A stretch of 64,000 nucleotides of DNA from Ilex aquifolium (GCA_951799425.1 OX637393.1:25624744-25688743); one strand, 5' to 3'. Positions 31,621 to 44,012 are shown, counted from the stretch's first letter. A program made the numbers and translations. The notes: a model not told the origin generated them from the sequence alone.

Positions 31621-34600
31621 CTGTTAGATCACATTTATAATTGGCTAATTTTGTGGATTCCGTTATAAATCTCAACCTTTACATGGTCATGATGTTATCA
31701 ACTTCAAGATCTAAAAGCATCACTGAATGGAGGAGATCAAGTGTCAAAGCAACATCATTCAACATTTGTATGCACCTTCATGCTTAGGACAAAGTAATGA
31801 CCTAGACATCTAAGATGAATCCTTAGTTATTTTCAACTTAGGTTGATTAGGATGAAAATGGAATTGGAAGTAATTCGAATATGACTCCTAGATGATTTTA
31901 AAAGAAAAAAATTATAAATTTTGAAAACATAGATTGAGTCATAATTGGACCCCTCTTTGACCAACACCCTTTAGTGCTCAAGAGGGCTACTTTTTGCTTG
32001 GCTTTTTGCTTAAAAATTGATAGGGACCGAGCTATATTCACCAGCCTTGGCTAGGTCGGTCTCTTGATGAATTATAGAATTAGATGGAAAAAGGCCATGG
32101 AAGGCAAAATAGAGCTTGCTCAAGCAATCCTTTATGTTCATGATTGCTTGAGGCCTAAATGAACCGTGTGCCAGAGATTTCAAATGAAGTTATGCAAGCT
32201 ATCGGAGAGGGACTTTTGGTGGAGAGATCTACAAAGGAAAGGAACATCTAATCATGGTATTGGTTGAGGTATCAGACTTGAGTACTTGTAGATTGACTTG
32301 GCGAGTAGTAAATTAGGTTTTGGTGAACCCCAAGTGGCTCCCCGCGATTTTTCCCGAGGAGTGAGATTGAGCGTTTGTGTGATTTAATTGAAAATTAATT
32401 AACACTACTCTTCATGGGTTTATGGGTTTGTGGTGATTAAAGGGGTTCGCACTATTCTTTGTTCTATTCGAGTGAGAAGAGGTAATTGTTGCCAAATTAG
32501 GTTTTAATCGGTAATCAATTGAGCTAAAATTTAAAAACCTATTCACCTACCCTCCCCCTCTCTAGGTAGTTTGTGCGCTCTACGTGTATAACCGTTAGGG
32601 AAAATCCGCAACATTTCTCCCCCTCTTGGATCAGCATCTTCTTCAAGCCAACAATTATGAGCCTTAGACTTAGTTACGTCCAAGACGGGGGGTCAAAAGA
32701 GAAGAAAAAGGAGGAGGGGTTGTTGGGCAACAACTCAAGATGGCATGTGAGAGTGTGTTGGGAGCTCTATTGGCGATGTGGTTAATGGCTATGTAATCCT
32801 ATCTTCAAGATCTTTCCAACTATAGATGGATTGTCAAAATCCGACATCGTTTGTATATTATACCAATTTTTAACGAAACTAAAATTATTAATATGTTTAA
32901 ATCGGTCACTAAGACTTATTTTTGAATCTCCACTAAAAATTTCCATTGTTTAATTTTTTGAAACTTGTAGACTTCTAGGTCACGACTGTGGTAGAAAATT
33001 TAGTTATGCAATGGGCTTGGATTTTCAACTCAATTTCATATACAATTCTATTTTATAAAGTGATTTATACATGTTCTTGACTAACGTGATTGGGTGTGAG
33101 CACTATTGTTTGAATCCGGATCCGTGAGAGCTCTCTGGATTGATGACCGAGCTATATTTTGTGATACTGATTACTCGAATCAATTTGTCAAAAGTATTGT
33201 GAGCAAGATTGAGCGGCAAAGGGCCCATGAGCAAGCTATTGAAACTGTGGAGGGTTTGACTAAGTCTCATCTATTCTGGTGGTGCTTTTAGGCATCGGTA
33301 CCGAGATTCCCCCTAAAAGGTTAATTCGATTGATCTTGATGATTAGGTCCCTTGTGTGGTCGCATAGGTTTTGTTCTCCTCGTGTGGCACAACCATGGGT
33401 ACCTGGTCGATACAGTTTGATTTTCGATACTGGTTTCTTCAAGATATTTATGAACTCTGGATAACTATATGGTTGTACATTTGTTTTGATACTAAAATGT
33501 TTTGCCATCCTCTATATATCTCTAAAAGCATGTTTAAATCCCAATCACTATGAAATGCTATGCCACTTTCAAACCATGCATATTCATAGAATCTGGTTAA
33601 TCTATTGAGCATGTGGGCACTCATCCGACAAAATTTATTCTCTTTTTTGGTGGTATGGTGCAGTATGTGGAAAACACCTATTACAAGGGGTCAGGGCTTG
33701 AGCTAAGCATGTTTCATTTGTTTAGATTTGCTAGACACAACACTGTTTATATTGTTATCGTATAACATTTTGTGAAACCCTCACTGATAAAATTTTTGTT
33801 TCACTTTCTTATGGGATGTAATCCTTAAGTTTATAACTTCGAATTAATGTAATAGAGCCATGACTGGGAAAGTGACAAGTTTGCACTTGAAACATCAATA
33901 ACATGCTCGGGGGATCCGAGGCGTTATAATTAAACAATCATTTGATAGGTAAAAGTTCAAGGGAATTGAAATGTCCTAAGATCTGCTCATGGAGTTGAAA
34001 GAAACTATTAAAGATCACAAATGTGGTAAGGCATCTTTTGAACCATATTATTGTGATGGGGAAGTATACAATTATGTTATCACAATTGTCATCTATAAGG
34101 TAAATTTAGCAATTAGAATTCCATATGCAATCCTGAATCATACACTATGTATTGCTTAATTGGTCTGATCGATTGTGTATGATTTATGAGTGCGTAAGGA
34201 GGTTTAAGTTGAATCTATCCTTAAGAATGGTAAGTGTTGGCCTATTGTTACCCTAGAGGAATTAAGGGATTAAGGCTACCATGCCTTTTTATCTACCTAA
34301 AAACACAAAGAAGGGTTTGACTAAATCGATAGCTTCTTCTAATGGTGTATTTTCTACAACATCTGCATGGGAAACTATAAAAAATCATTATCTTGAGGCT
34401 ATTTTGGTCTCAATTACTGTGGTTTAAAAAAGTTATTCCAAGCTGGCCCTTGATCTTACGGTTGACCATTGAAGAAAGCTAAATAGACATAATTTCAACT
34501 TTAAGAGTAGTTTAAACAATAATGCTACGCTGATCAAATTTTGGGACCAAATTTAGAGCCCAAATAACATGTGTCCTTCGCATAAATCAATCAAAGTTGC

Positions 34601-34857
34601 TTTGTGTTACTATTGGTCATTTCTAGAGATTAGGACATTTACGTTTACTTCTTTGAATATGAATTATTGTCTAAGTCTCTTCCACTTGGATGTGGTTCGA
34701 TGACTTACATTAGAACTTTAATTTTACTTATATGCACCTGACCATCACCAACTCCAAGGTAGAGTCAAACTCGTTTCTTGGGTTCTAGTAGCCTTACGTG
34801 ACTCCACAACGTTAGTGATTTGTGAATTTAACCTTAGGATGTATATCCTCTTATCTT
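31621..34857. other. Degraded intergenic DNA
   Basis: No intact reading frame and no clear RNA gene. The C-rich string at 32545-32570 (CCTACCCTCCCCCTCTCTAGG) resembles one common in plant Ty1/copia LTRs, and 32870-33926 ends in GGGGGATCCGAGGCGTTATAA, which looks like a decayed Ty3/gypsy LTR end. Both are motif impressions only. Short open stretches at 33106-33553 show no family I recognise. Confidence 0.35.
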
Positions 34858-34940
34858 TCAAGAAAAGAAAAGAGAAAAGAGAAAGGAAAAAAAAGAAAAG
34901 AAGACAAAAGAGAAAAGAAAACATAAAAAAAAAAAATATG
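34858..34940 (+). repeat. Purine (GA/A) tract
   Basis: About 80 bases almost wholly A and G, ending in a run of A. Low-complexity; no product. Confidence 0.85.
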
Positions 34941-35430
34941 ACAAAATAAGTTGCTTGTGTGAATTAGGTTTAAAAACCCCAATGAAAATTGAAGTTAAAG
35001 GCATACGAAAGTAATTAGTGTTGACCAAAATAGACTTTGTCCCACTTTTGTAGACAGGACACCAACAAAGACAAAATAGGATATAAAACTGACAGAGAAT
35101 GTTTGAAAAAGAAAAAGTTTAATTATATACACACACATACTAGTTCAAAAAAAGTACATACAAATCAGTCGATCTTACTTCTTTATGTGACAAGATGTTT
35201 AGGAATTGAAGTAGAAATTTATTAAATCTTTAAGGAGCCGACTACGGTACAGCCATTTGACTTTTCGGTATGGTACCGAAATCCAATGTGCACTGTAGAT
35301 CTGTCTAACAAGAAAACTGAGCCGTTGATTTTATTTTTCAAAAGAGTTACCGGTTACCGGTTGGATACCGGTTGCTAGACATGTCAGATAGTACATATGA
35401 GGACTAGGAGATTGTGTAACGTAATGAAGG

Positions 35431-36349
35431 AAGGAATATTTACAATTTGAATGGATTGTATACCAAATTTTTGGGTATATTTACAACTTCAATGGAAATA
35501 TTTACAACTTTCATGGATTATGTACCACTTTTATGGGAATATGTACAACTTTAATGGATCAATTACCACTTCAATGGATCATTTACCACTTTTATAGAAA
35601 AATTTACAACTTCAATGGATCGTTTACGACAGTAATGAATTTTTTACGATATATAATACTCCATGATCGATCATTAAATATGATAGATCGATCATAGTTT
35701 AACGTAATATATGAGTAACCCAAGAAGATATACAACTTCAATGGATGATTTTACCACTTTTAAAGCAATATTTACAACTTTCATGGATTATTGACCACTT
35801 TTAATGGAATATTTACAAATTTAATGGATCAATACCACTTTTATGGGAATATTTACAACTTCAATTGATCCTTTACTACTTTTATAGTAATATTTACAAC
35901 TTCAATGGATATTTTACCACTTCAATGGATCATTTACCACTTTTATAGGAAATTTCCAACTTCAATGGACCGTTTACAACAGTAATGGATTTTTTACGAT
36001 ATTTAATACTGCATGATCGATCATTAAATATGATCGATCGATCATATTTTTAACGTAATATATGAGTAACCGAAGAAGATATACAACTTCAATGGATCAT
36101 TTTACCACTTTTAAAGAAATATTTACAACTTTCATCGATTATTGACCACTTTTAATGGAATATTTACAAATTTAATGGATCAATACCACTTTTATGTGAA
36201 TATTTACAACTTCAATAGATGATTTACTACTTTTATAGTAATATTTACAACTTCAATGGATAATTTAACACTTCAATGTATCATTTACCACATTTATAGG
36301 AAAATTTCCAACTTGAATGGCTCATTTACCACTTTTATGGGAATATTTA
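35431..36349 (+). repeat. Left outer array: TTTACAACTTCAATGG units in a 350-bp higher-order repeat
   Basis: Short units of about 35 bases (ATATTTACAACTTCAATGG / ATTTACCACTTTTATGG) are organised in two copies of a 350-base block starting at 35641 and 35991, each containing TTTTTTACGAT and a TGATCGATCA pair. Only the left side is visible for this array. Confidence 0.85.
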
Positions 36350-37640
36350 CAACTAATAGAGGGGGAAGCATTTACTAAACGAATGATATTTTTTTACAAT
36401 TTTTAATGGTCCATGATCGATCATATTATATGTTCGATCGATCATGGGACTCAGGTGTGTTCGTAAGTAATGGATATCCAATAATATATACAACTTTAAT
36501 GGATCATTTACCATTTTTATGGGAATATTTACAAGTAATGGGGGGAAGCATTTACTAAAGGAATGGTATTTTTTTACGATTTTTGATGGGCCATGATCGA
36601 TCATGGCAGTGATGTGTGTTCGTAAGTAATGGATATCCAATAATATATACAACTTTAATGGATCATTTACCATTTTTATGGGAATATTTACAACTAATGG
36701 GGGAACCATTTACTAAATGAATGGTATTTTTTTACCATTGTTGATGGTCCATGATCGATCAGATTAAATGCTCGATCGATCATGGAAGTCATGTGTGTTC
36801 GTAAGTAATGGATATCCAATAATATATACAACTTTAATGGATCATTTACCATTTTATGGGAATATTTACAACTAATAGGGAAAGCATTTACTAAAGGAAT
36901 GGTATTTTTTTTACAAGTTTTAATGGTCCATGATCGATCAGATTACATGTTCGATTGATCATGGAAGTCATGTGTGTTCGTAAGTAATGGATATCCAATA
37001 ATATATACAACTTTAATGGATCATTTACCACTTTTATGGGAATATTTACAACTAAGAGGGGAATCATTTACTAAAGGAATGGTATTTTTTTTACAAGTTT
37101 TAATGGTCCATGATCGATCAGATTACATGTTCGATTGATCATGGAAGTCATGTGTGTTCGTAAGTAATGGATATCCAATAATATATACAACTTTAATGGA
37201 TCATTACCATTTTTATGGGAATATTTACAACTAATTGGGGAAACATTTAGTAAAGGAATGGTATTTTTTTTACAAGTTTTAATGGTCCAAGATCGATCAG
37301 ATTAAATGATCGATCAATCATGGAAGTCATGTGTGTTCGTAAGTAATGGATATCCAATAATATATACAACTTTAATGGATCATTTACCATATTTATGGGA
37401 ATATTTACAACTTATGGGGGAAGCATTTACTAAAGGAATGGTATTTTTTTACAAGTTTTAATGGTCCATGATCGATCATATTAAATGTTCGATCGATCAT
37501 GGAAGTCATGGGTGTTCGTAAGTAATGGATATCCAATAATATATACAACTTTAATGGATCATTTAACACTTTTATGGGAATATTTACAACTAATGGGGGA
37601 ACCATTTACTAAAGGAATGGTATTTTTGTACGTTTTTTGA
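36350..37640 (+). repeat. Left ~180-bp tandem array (TIR, left arm)
   Basis: The string GGATATCCAATAATATATAC occurs at 36472, 36631, 36810, 36989, 37169, 37348 and 37527, giving periods of 159 then 179-180. Each unit has a pair of GATCGATC palindromes (or near versions) about 25 bases apart. The same unit lies inverted at 63101-64000. Reading frames seen on the minus strand here are artefacts of the repeat. Confidence 0.92.
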
Positions 37641-37902
37641 TGGTCCATGATCGATCAATTTATATGTTAGATCGATCAATATACTTTCTGTGAAGGAGCA
37701 AAAGCGATTTACATGAATTAGATCGATCAAACATAAAGTATAATCGATCCGAATGTCACAGTTGTTTCAATCAGAGATTAAAAGTATTGTGGCAGTCTGA
37801 TCGATCGTATAAAAAAATGATTGATCAAATATGTACAAAACTCGAATTTGATCCATCACAGAATACTTATAAAAATCTATCATATTATGAAAACGATCGA
37901 TC
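37641..37902 (+). repeat. Inner unique part of the left terminal inverted repeat
   Basis: This segment (ACTTTCTGTGAAGGAGCAAA at 37683, then CACAGTTGTTTCAATCAGAG at 37757) is the reverse complement of about 62830-63070. It ends at 37902, after which the two sides differ. Confidence 0.85.
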
Positions 37903-37960
37903 AGAAAGCCACAGTACTTTAAAAACTCTGATTGAAACAACTGTGACAATATGATCGATC
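37751..37960. repeat. Local inverted repeat (hairpin-forming)
   Basis: The arm TGTCACAGTTGTTTCAATCAGAG (37754-37776) and following bases recur inverted at about 37903-37950 (CTCTGATTGAAACAACTGTG). The arms are about 50 bases with a spacer of about 100 bases. The right side of the element has only one copy of this arm (62921-62970). Confidence 0.7.
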
Positions 37961-38431
37961 ATTATTTATTTGTGATCGATCTATTTCATGTAATTAAAAT
38001 TTTTAATTAATTCATGTAAATTAATTTAATTAAAATATTAAATTTAATATAAACTACAATTTGATCGATCATATATTTATTAGATCGATCTATTATTGTA
38101 ATGGATTATTCGATCACTGAATAATGATCGATCGTGTACATATGAACAAGTTAACGATCGATCAAATTGTAGTGATCGATCAGTTACATAGATCTAAATT
38201 GGTCAAATTCTGAAAGTTAGTGATCGATCACTTAGTTATTCGATCTATCATTAACCTTTTGCCACTTCATGATCGATCAGTTATTTTGCGATAGATCAAT
38301 GTAGAGGTGTTGTAGCAGAAGAATGGTGTTTCAGTCCCCTCATATTAGCGGGTTAAATGTGGTAGGCTGAAACTATTCGATCGATCGTATATTAGTTTGA
38401 TCGATCGGAAGTTAATTTTTTTCCAAGGCTG
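37961..38431. repeat. GATCGATC-rich region between array and first gene
   Basis: AT-rich DNA with about eleven GATCGATC words not arranged in a regular array, ending about 750 bases before the first recognised exon. It may be promoter or binding-site sequence for the flanking gene. Confidence 0.65.
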
Positions 38432-38443
38432 AACGACGTCGTT
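38432..38443. promoter_or_regulatory. AACGACGTCGTT palindrome upstream of the HMG-Ulp1 gene
   Basis: A perfect 12-base palindrome with a GACGTC core, the kind of site bound by plant bZIP factors. It lies just inside the GATCGATC-rich region and upstream of the leader. Regulatory role is inferred. Confidence 0.35.
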
Positions 38444-39195
38444 TAGTGTTTATTTACATACCAACCAATCAGGTTGTGACAACTAGCTACAGCAGTTCCC
38501 TCCTACTTCCTTCATAATCCCGCCAAAAACCACTACCCAGCTCCCTCCATCCTCTAAACATTGAGCTCACTGGTCTCCTCTTTCTATGTTCCAAAAAATC
38601 ACCACTCCCCTATTCATCCGACTCCATCTTCTTTGTTCCGAATTCTGTGCCTCCCTCTGCATCACAAGTTTTTTATTCCTTGCAATATGGGTTTGAGGTC
38701 ATAAGTATCCCCTTTCAGTATTTCAAAAAAGGTTTGTATTGGTCTACGTAGAAGTGTGTACACTACTCCTCATTTGTCTTAGTTTCGGCTTGTTGTGATT
38801 AACGACCAGGAGGAGATACATAATAAGGTATCATGAAATTATTAGTGAATATATGAAATGTTATTTTTTATAAATGGTATGTTTTCAGTGTTTGACATCT
38901 CTGTGTGTGTTATAATTGGAAACATTTACGTACTGGTAATGATGTTATAGTTGTGAATGAATGTGTTGGTGAGTGAGTGTGTTTTAGAAGGATATCTGAC
39001 TGGTTTAGAGAAGTGTATGTGTAGCATATACTTATTTATATGACCTATATACCATGTGTTATTTGCAGGGTAGTAGCAAGGCAATAGACTTGGGAAGTCC
39101 AATTTGGCGATTTTTGTAATGAAGATATGATTATATAGTTGAAAATATTTCAGAATCATCACATTTCAGACTTCATATTATGGTACATATTCCAG

Positions 39196-42100
39196 GGGGA
39201 AGAAGAGGTCACAGGAGTCAAAGGCCGAAGGCTTGAAAGCACAACGTCCACCCACTGCATGGCTATTTTTCTAGTATGAAACATTTGTGAATTGTAGTGT
39301 AAAATTATTTTGTGGTTAATGTATATTTGATAATGTACGTATTTGTTGTACTTCCATTACAGTAAGGAACAAATGCAGAATATCAAAGGAAACGCTGATC
39401 AAAAAGTGACACGCGAGGTATAATTTTTGTTACAACGAGCGAGTATTGGTTGGAATAGTGAAATTAATAATGTCTTCCAATTGAACTTGTATTCATAAGG
39501 TGATTAAACAACTGGGTGACCAATAGAGGAAGATGGCAGATTGTGAGAAAGAGAAATACAAAGAAATGTCTATACATGCGAAGAGTGAATATGATCGTGT
39601 GAAAGATAATTCGGGGAAAATAACAGAACGGGTAATTATATAATTTCGATGCTAATTTTCACAATCCATTGTTTACATTTACTGCACCTCTCCAACTGAC
39701 ATTTATGTCTATGTTTTGACAAATAATCAAAGGGGACGCTTGGTACAAGGTGTTCGCCTGGGAAAATTGTAAAAATGATACAACTTTTATGTGATGAGCA
39801 GAAAGCTGCAATAAAAGAACTTGGTTTTGGAGGGATGTTGAGCCTCAAATGTGGGGAACTGAAGCGGGGTTTATGTGCATGGTTGATTGAAAGGTTTGAC
39901 ACTGTGTCATTGACATTAAATGTGTACGGTGAAGCTATTCAGTTATCAACCATGGATGTTGAATGTGTCATGGGTTTGAGAAACGAAGGCTTGGACGTGG
40001 AGACTACTGGGCCCAGTGAAAGGATTAATGGCATTTGGAATTCATTATTCAATGGCGTTAAGGATATCCCGTTGAGACATGTGAGTGAGAGACTTTGTGT
40101 ACTTAAAGTGGCTTCGGATGAGTTTAGGATAAATTTTGTGCTATTTCTTATTGGACATCTTTTATACCCAACCATGCGTACTTCAATTAGCAGCGGGTAT
40201 CTTCACAGTGTTGTAGACGTTCCTTCTATAGGAAAGAGAAATTGGGCAAAATTTGTATTTGATGGTATGGTTGAAGGGGTACGAAAATATCAAACTCGTC
40301 ATCATAAAAATGTTAGTGGATGTTTACTTGTTCTTATGGTAAGGTATCATTTTTTTTGTTTAGTAATTTTATGTTGTGCTTGTTTCACACAACTTTTACT
40401 GAATGACCTCGTTTATTTTTTTAATGTAGATAGTATATCTAGAGCGGTTCACACCCAAAGCGGTGTTTGTTAAACAACCGCCATGTAGGAGCATCCCTCG
40501 AATTGCTGCATGGGGGGATGAGGAAATTAAGAAACATGTAAGAATGTTGAAGAAGTCCAAACGACTAGCATGTCAAGAAGTTACTTGCAAAGTTTTGGAC
40601 GACACCATGAATAAACCCCAACCAGTCGCTACAGTCAGCCTTAGTAAACGATCCACCCATGAAGTGAAGCAACCTATTTTGACATCAGATGAAAAACCAC
40701 CGGTACGTATATACCATGATACTGAAATCACATTGATTTATAAAAAGTTTAGGACACGTGATTAATTGTGTAAATGTGTAGGAATGGGAGGCCAGAATGG
40801 TTAAGATGGAGAATGCGATTGTTAACCTTACTGGCATGGTGGGGTCAATGGTTAACATGATGCAAATGTTCATGGGTGGATCGTTTCCTAAACCATCAAA
40901 TTACCAAGACATAGAGAATGCTGCTGCTGTCGGAGAAGTTGATGAGAAAAAAAATAAAATTGACTTGAATGAAGGTGTAAATGCCAATTCCCGGAATGAA
41001 GTGGATGTGGACTACCGGATTTGGACACCCATTGCCGCTATCCACACCCCACCACCAAAACCATTCCAGGAGGCACGGCGACGGCCAGTGAATACTGACA
41101 ATGACGGTTACGAACATAATGACGTTGGTGACCTGCAAGAGGCTTCTTACTCATGCACACAAACATCGTTCCCACCAATGCAGCTAAGAAGAGATTCTAA
41201 ACGGAGGCCAAGCAAATATGTGATGTCACCATATGAACAACCAAAGGTATAACATACATCAAACTTACTGTATTAATTAAGTACCTTATACGTTATCCTG
41301 ACTTATATTTTACTCCCTTTAACCACAGAATCGTTGGGTGAAGAAGGATGATAACAAAGAGGGCAAGGGGGAGGTGAATAATCCCCCTGATCACATTCAA
41401 GAAATGGACAATTCCATTCATAAACAAATAATGCCCAAGGTTCTGACAGCAGTTATTATTATTATCCAAGGTTTTGTATATCTTTATGTTCAAATTATCT
41501 GTCCACAGGGCGGTTACAACATGAATTGTTATGACAACAAGGCATCGATCGATGTGTACAAGACTCCGCTCAAATCTGCTAACAAACTGAAAGTGTCTTG
41601 TACAAGTGCATCAGTTGCTGAAATTCATAAGGTATGTTTTTGTACATTGTTGATTACGTGACAAACTTGAATGGTAGTTTAATAACACATATTGGGGAAA
41701 CAGATTTCAGAATCTACGTTGGGTATTCCACAGCACGTTGAGGAATATGCAAATGTAGACATACTGTATCCTGAAGATAAGCAATTGATTCTGAATTACA
41801 TATTTGACAAGAATCTTGACATGAGGTATCTTTATTTTTTAATGTACCAATTGATACAATTTAAAAAATTATTTACTATGTGAGCGAAAGTATTTGTATG
41901 CTTACCGGATTTTTGTGTAATATTAAATTTTTTTATTTCAAACAGAGAGGATTTAATTAGGTTTGAACATGACCATGCTGGACGCCACTGTCTCATGACA
42001 CTATTACCAAAGCAGTGGTTACTTGATTCGGTTGGAAAATTAGGAACAATCTTTTATTAACTTTTTAAAGATTTATCCATATGTCGGTACCATAACTTAA

Positions 42101-43122
42101 ACCACTGCCAATTTACTTTTTTATTTTTCCAAGGACTGTCACAGGTTGTGGATTTGGCGCACAATTTGTTATCTAATGAAGATAAGACTAATCCACAAAC
42201 TGGGTTAGAGAGGTGGTATCTACCCACGTGGTTCTCGGTAATAAACTTGTGTTTATTTGTAGGACCTAATTATTTTATTTTTTAAAAAAAATAATACATA
42301 CAATATGTTGATTATAAATTTGTTTGTTGTATTTAGCAACAGGCACTGGCTTGTGCTGGAACGGCTGACAGTGCAAGTAAAAAAGGTTTTCTTCAATCCT
42401 TGTGTGCTGCGAATGGGAAGTACATAAAAGATTTTACATACTGTGACAAGGTCTGTATTGACCATATAATTAATCCTTTTGATTTCAAAAGTTTAACATT
42501 ACTTACATTGATTCACGCTTATTAACAACGTATTGCTGTGTAAACAAATTTAGATATACATCCCGATCAACGAGAACAACTCCCATTGGTATCTATGCGT
42601 CATTGACGTAACTGAACAGAAAGCTCTTTTGTTGGACCCGCTTCCTGGTGACGATATTTCAACTCGGCTGAATGTTGTGCATAATGTGGTCTTTGAATTA
42701 GATGATGTCCTTGAAGCTACACAGCATAAGTACCAACCTTATTTGGGAACATTCACTTTGTCCGCACCGTCTTGGGCCCCACGTCAGGGGAATGCATATG
42801 ATTGTGGAATGTTTGTTGTGAAGATGATCCTGGCTCCAGTGCTTTGTCCAGGCTTTAGCATTAAGGTGAAATATATAACATAGGCAACCTACGACATGTC
42901 GGGATCTGTGATCTATAATTTGTTTATATCCCTCTTGTAATCGAATTTTGTTAACAAGGTGGTATCATGTTGTCGCAGGAAGATTCGAATGAAATGCGGA
43001 TGAACTTTGCGTTTTCATTAGCTACTCACCCTGACAACAAAGTTCGCAACAAACTCATACATAAGGCGCGAGAACGAGGGATAGAAACGGGGAAATGTAG
43101 AAGTATATTAGCAGGAATGTGA
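39196..43122 (+). CDS. HMG-box / plant-mobile-like / Ulp1-type protease (C48), one in-frame stop
   Basis: Inferred exons: 39196-39273, 39363-39417, 39500-39631, 39733-40338, 40430-40702, 40782-41246, 41329-41439, 41509-41631, 41704-41825, 41946-42030, 42145-42237, 42337-42450, 42554-42865, 42979-43122. All junctions are GT-AG and phases agree. The first three encode an HMG box (R-P-P-T-A-W-L-F-F start; E-K-E-K-Y end). A TAG at 39524-39526 replaces its conserved Trp. The 606-base exon encodes a helical domain like the plant-mobile or DUF1985 domain next to Ulp1 proteases. A helical Met-rich linker follows. The last exons form the C48 domain with His (42584), Asp (42635), Gln (about 42785) and Cys (42803). 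Ulp1 enzymes cleave SUMO-like tails. The first exon is unresolved; an alternative start at ATG 39533 would skip the stop and lose the box. Confidence 0.8.
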
Positions 43123-43641
43123 GAATGAGTTCGGTATGTATATAGTGGAATACAATGTGGTTTGTTAGACGGGATGTATACATTGGAATACAAAGTTGCC
43201 TGATAGCTGGAATGTGCTTTGATAGGCATGATATATTTATTGGAATACAATGTTTATTGGTGAATGAAATCTGCTTATGTAGTCGGTATTTATATATTTG
43301 AATACAATGTGTACAGTTTTAAGGAAGAAGAGGTTCTCACTATTTTCTTGCTCTTATTTTTTGATCTTCTTTCGTTACTTGCCATTTTATTTGGTTGTTG
43401 AGAAACCAAAGGAAAATGAAAGGAAAAGAGAAAAGAAAGGGAATATGCCTCCAGTTACTTGTGATCCTTTGGTTTTTCAAGTTAATTGAAAAACAAGTCC
43501 AATTCCTGGGTCTAATACCGTTGTCTGATTTCATTTCCTCTGGTTGTAGTTACATGTATTGACATCCAAACGGGTTAGGTGAAATTTGGTATTGCAATAA
43601 CCTTGGGTGTTGTCTGTTCATTGGGTCTGGTGTTTCCTGAA
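43123..43641. other. 3' flank of the HMG-Ulp1 gene
   Basis: Non-coding. Four loose copies of a TATAT...TTGGAATACAATGT motif at 43140-43310 form a degenerate repeat that may include the 3' untranslated region and polyadenylation site. Confidence 0.4.
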
Positions 43642-43715
43642 CATAAACCAAAACAAGTCTTATGTCCCAATCATTTGGGGTCGGCTATATGAGTCCGTTT
43701 TTTGCCATTCATGTC
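43642..43715. mobile_element. Short SINE- or RTE-tail-like insertion with 13-bp target duplication
   Basis: A 74-base insert containing TTTGGGGTCGGCTATATGAG, a string I know from the 3' parts of plant Au-type SINEs and related RTE tails. It is flanked by GGTGTTTCCTGAA at 43629-43641 and 43716-43728. The duplication supports retroposition of a truncated copy. Confidence 0.55.
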
Positions 43716-43825
43716 GGTGTTTCCTGAAGATCATAAATACTATTATTGAACTTTAGTCGTGTGGCTATGATTTGGCAAGTGAAAAGAATATACACTTTGA
43801 TATTCAGGTTTGAATTTCTTTGCTG

Positions 43826-44012
43826 GGTTAAGACGTATCAATCTTGAAGGGCTGCGATGGAGAGTGTTCGATGGCAAAGGCCAGGTTAGACTGCACCATT
43901 CCTTTTCCCCAGCTCCGACCAAAACTATCCACGCCCACATAATTTGCCTTAACAGCACTATTGTTGTACACCAACAAAGTGGTAAGATTACCATCCGGAT
44001 AATTAGGAATGC
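43826..44012 (-). pseudogene. Unrecognised coding-like fragment
   Basis: On the minus strand an open stretch of about 60 residues (C-I-P-N-Y-P-D-G-N-L, then L-L-V-Y-N-N-S-A-V-K and A-F-A-I-E-H-S-P) has a composition like a real protein. It ends in a stop at 43834-43836. It directly abuts a poly-T tract (44017-44032) that ends a LINE-type insertion. I do not recognise a family. It could be another captured host exon. Confidence 0.3.

Noticed and set aside
32300-33926. Copia or gypsy LTR relics
   Set aside because: Only isolated words resemble LTR ends; no partner LTR, primer site or duplication could be found, so it is left as degraded DNA.
36353-37605. Repetitive minus-strand frames (and plus-strand ones at 62978-63633) in the ~180-bp arrays
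   Set aside because: They repeat because the unit of 180 is a multiple of three. The frames are the same sequence on inverted arms and carry no domain.
35641-37640. CRISPR-like array
   Set aside because: Units are 180-350 bases with whole-unit similarity, not short repeats separated by unique spacers, and the context is a plant nucleus.
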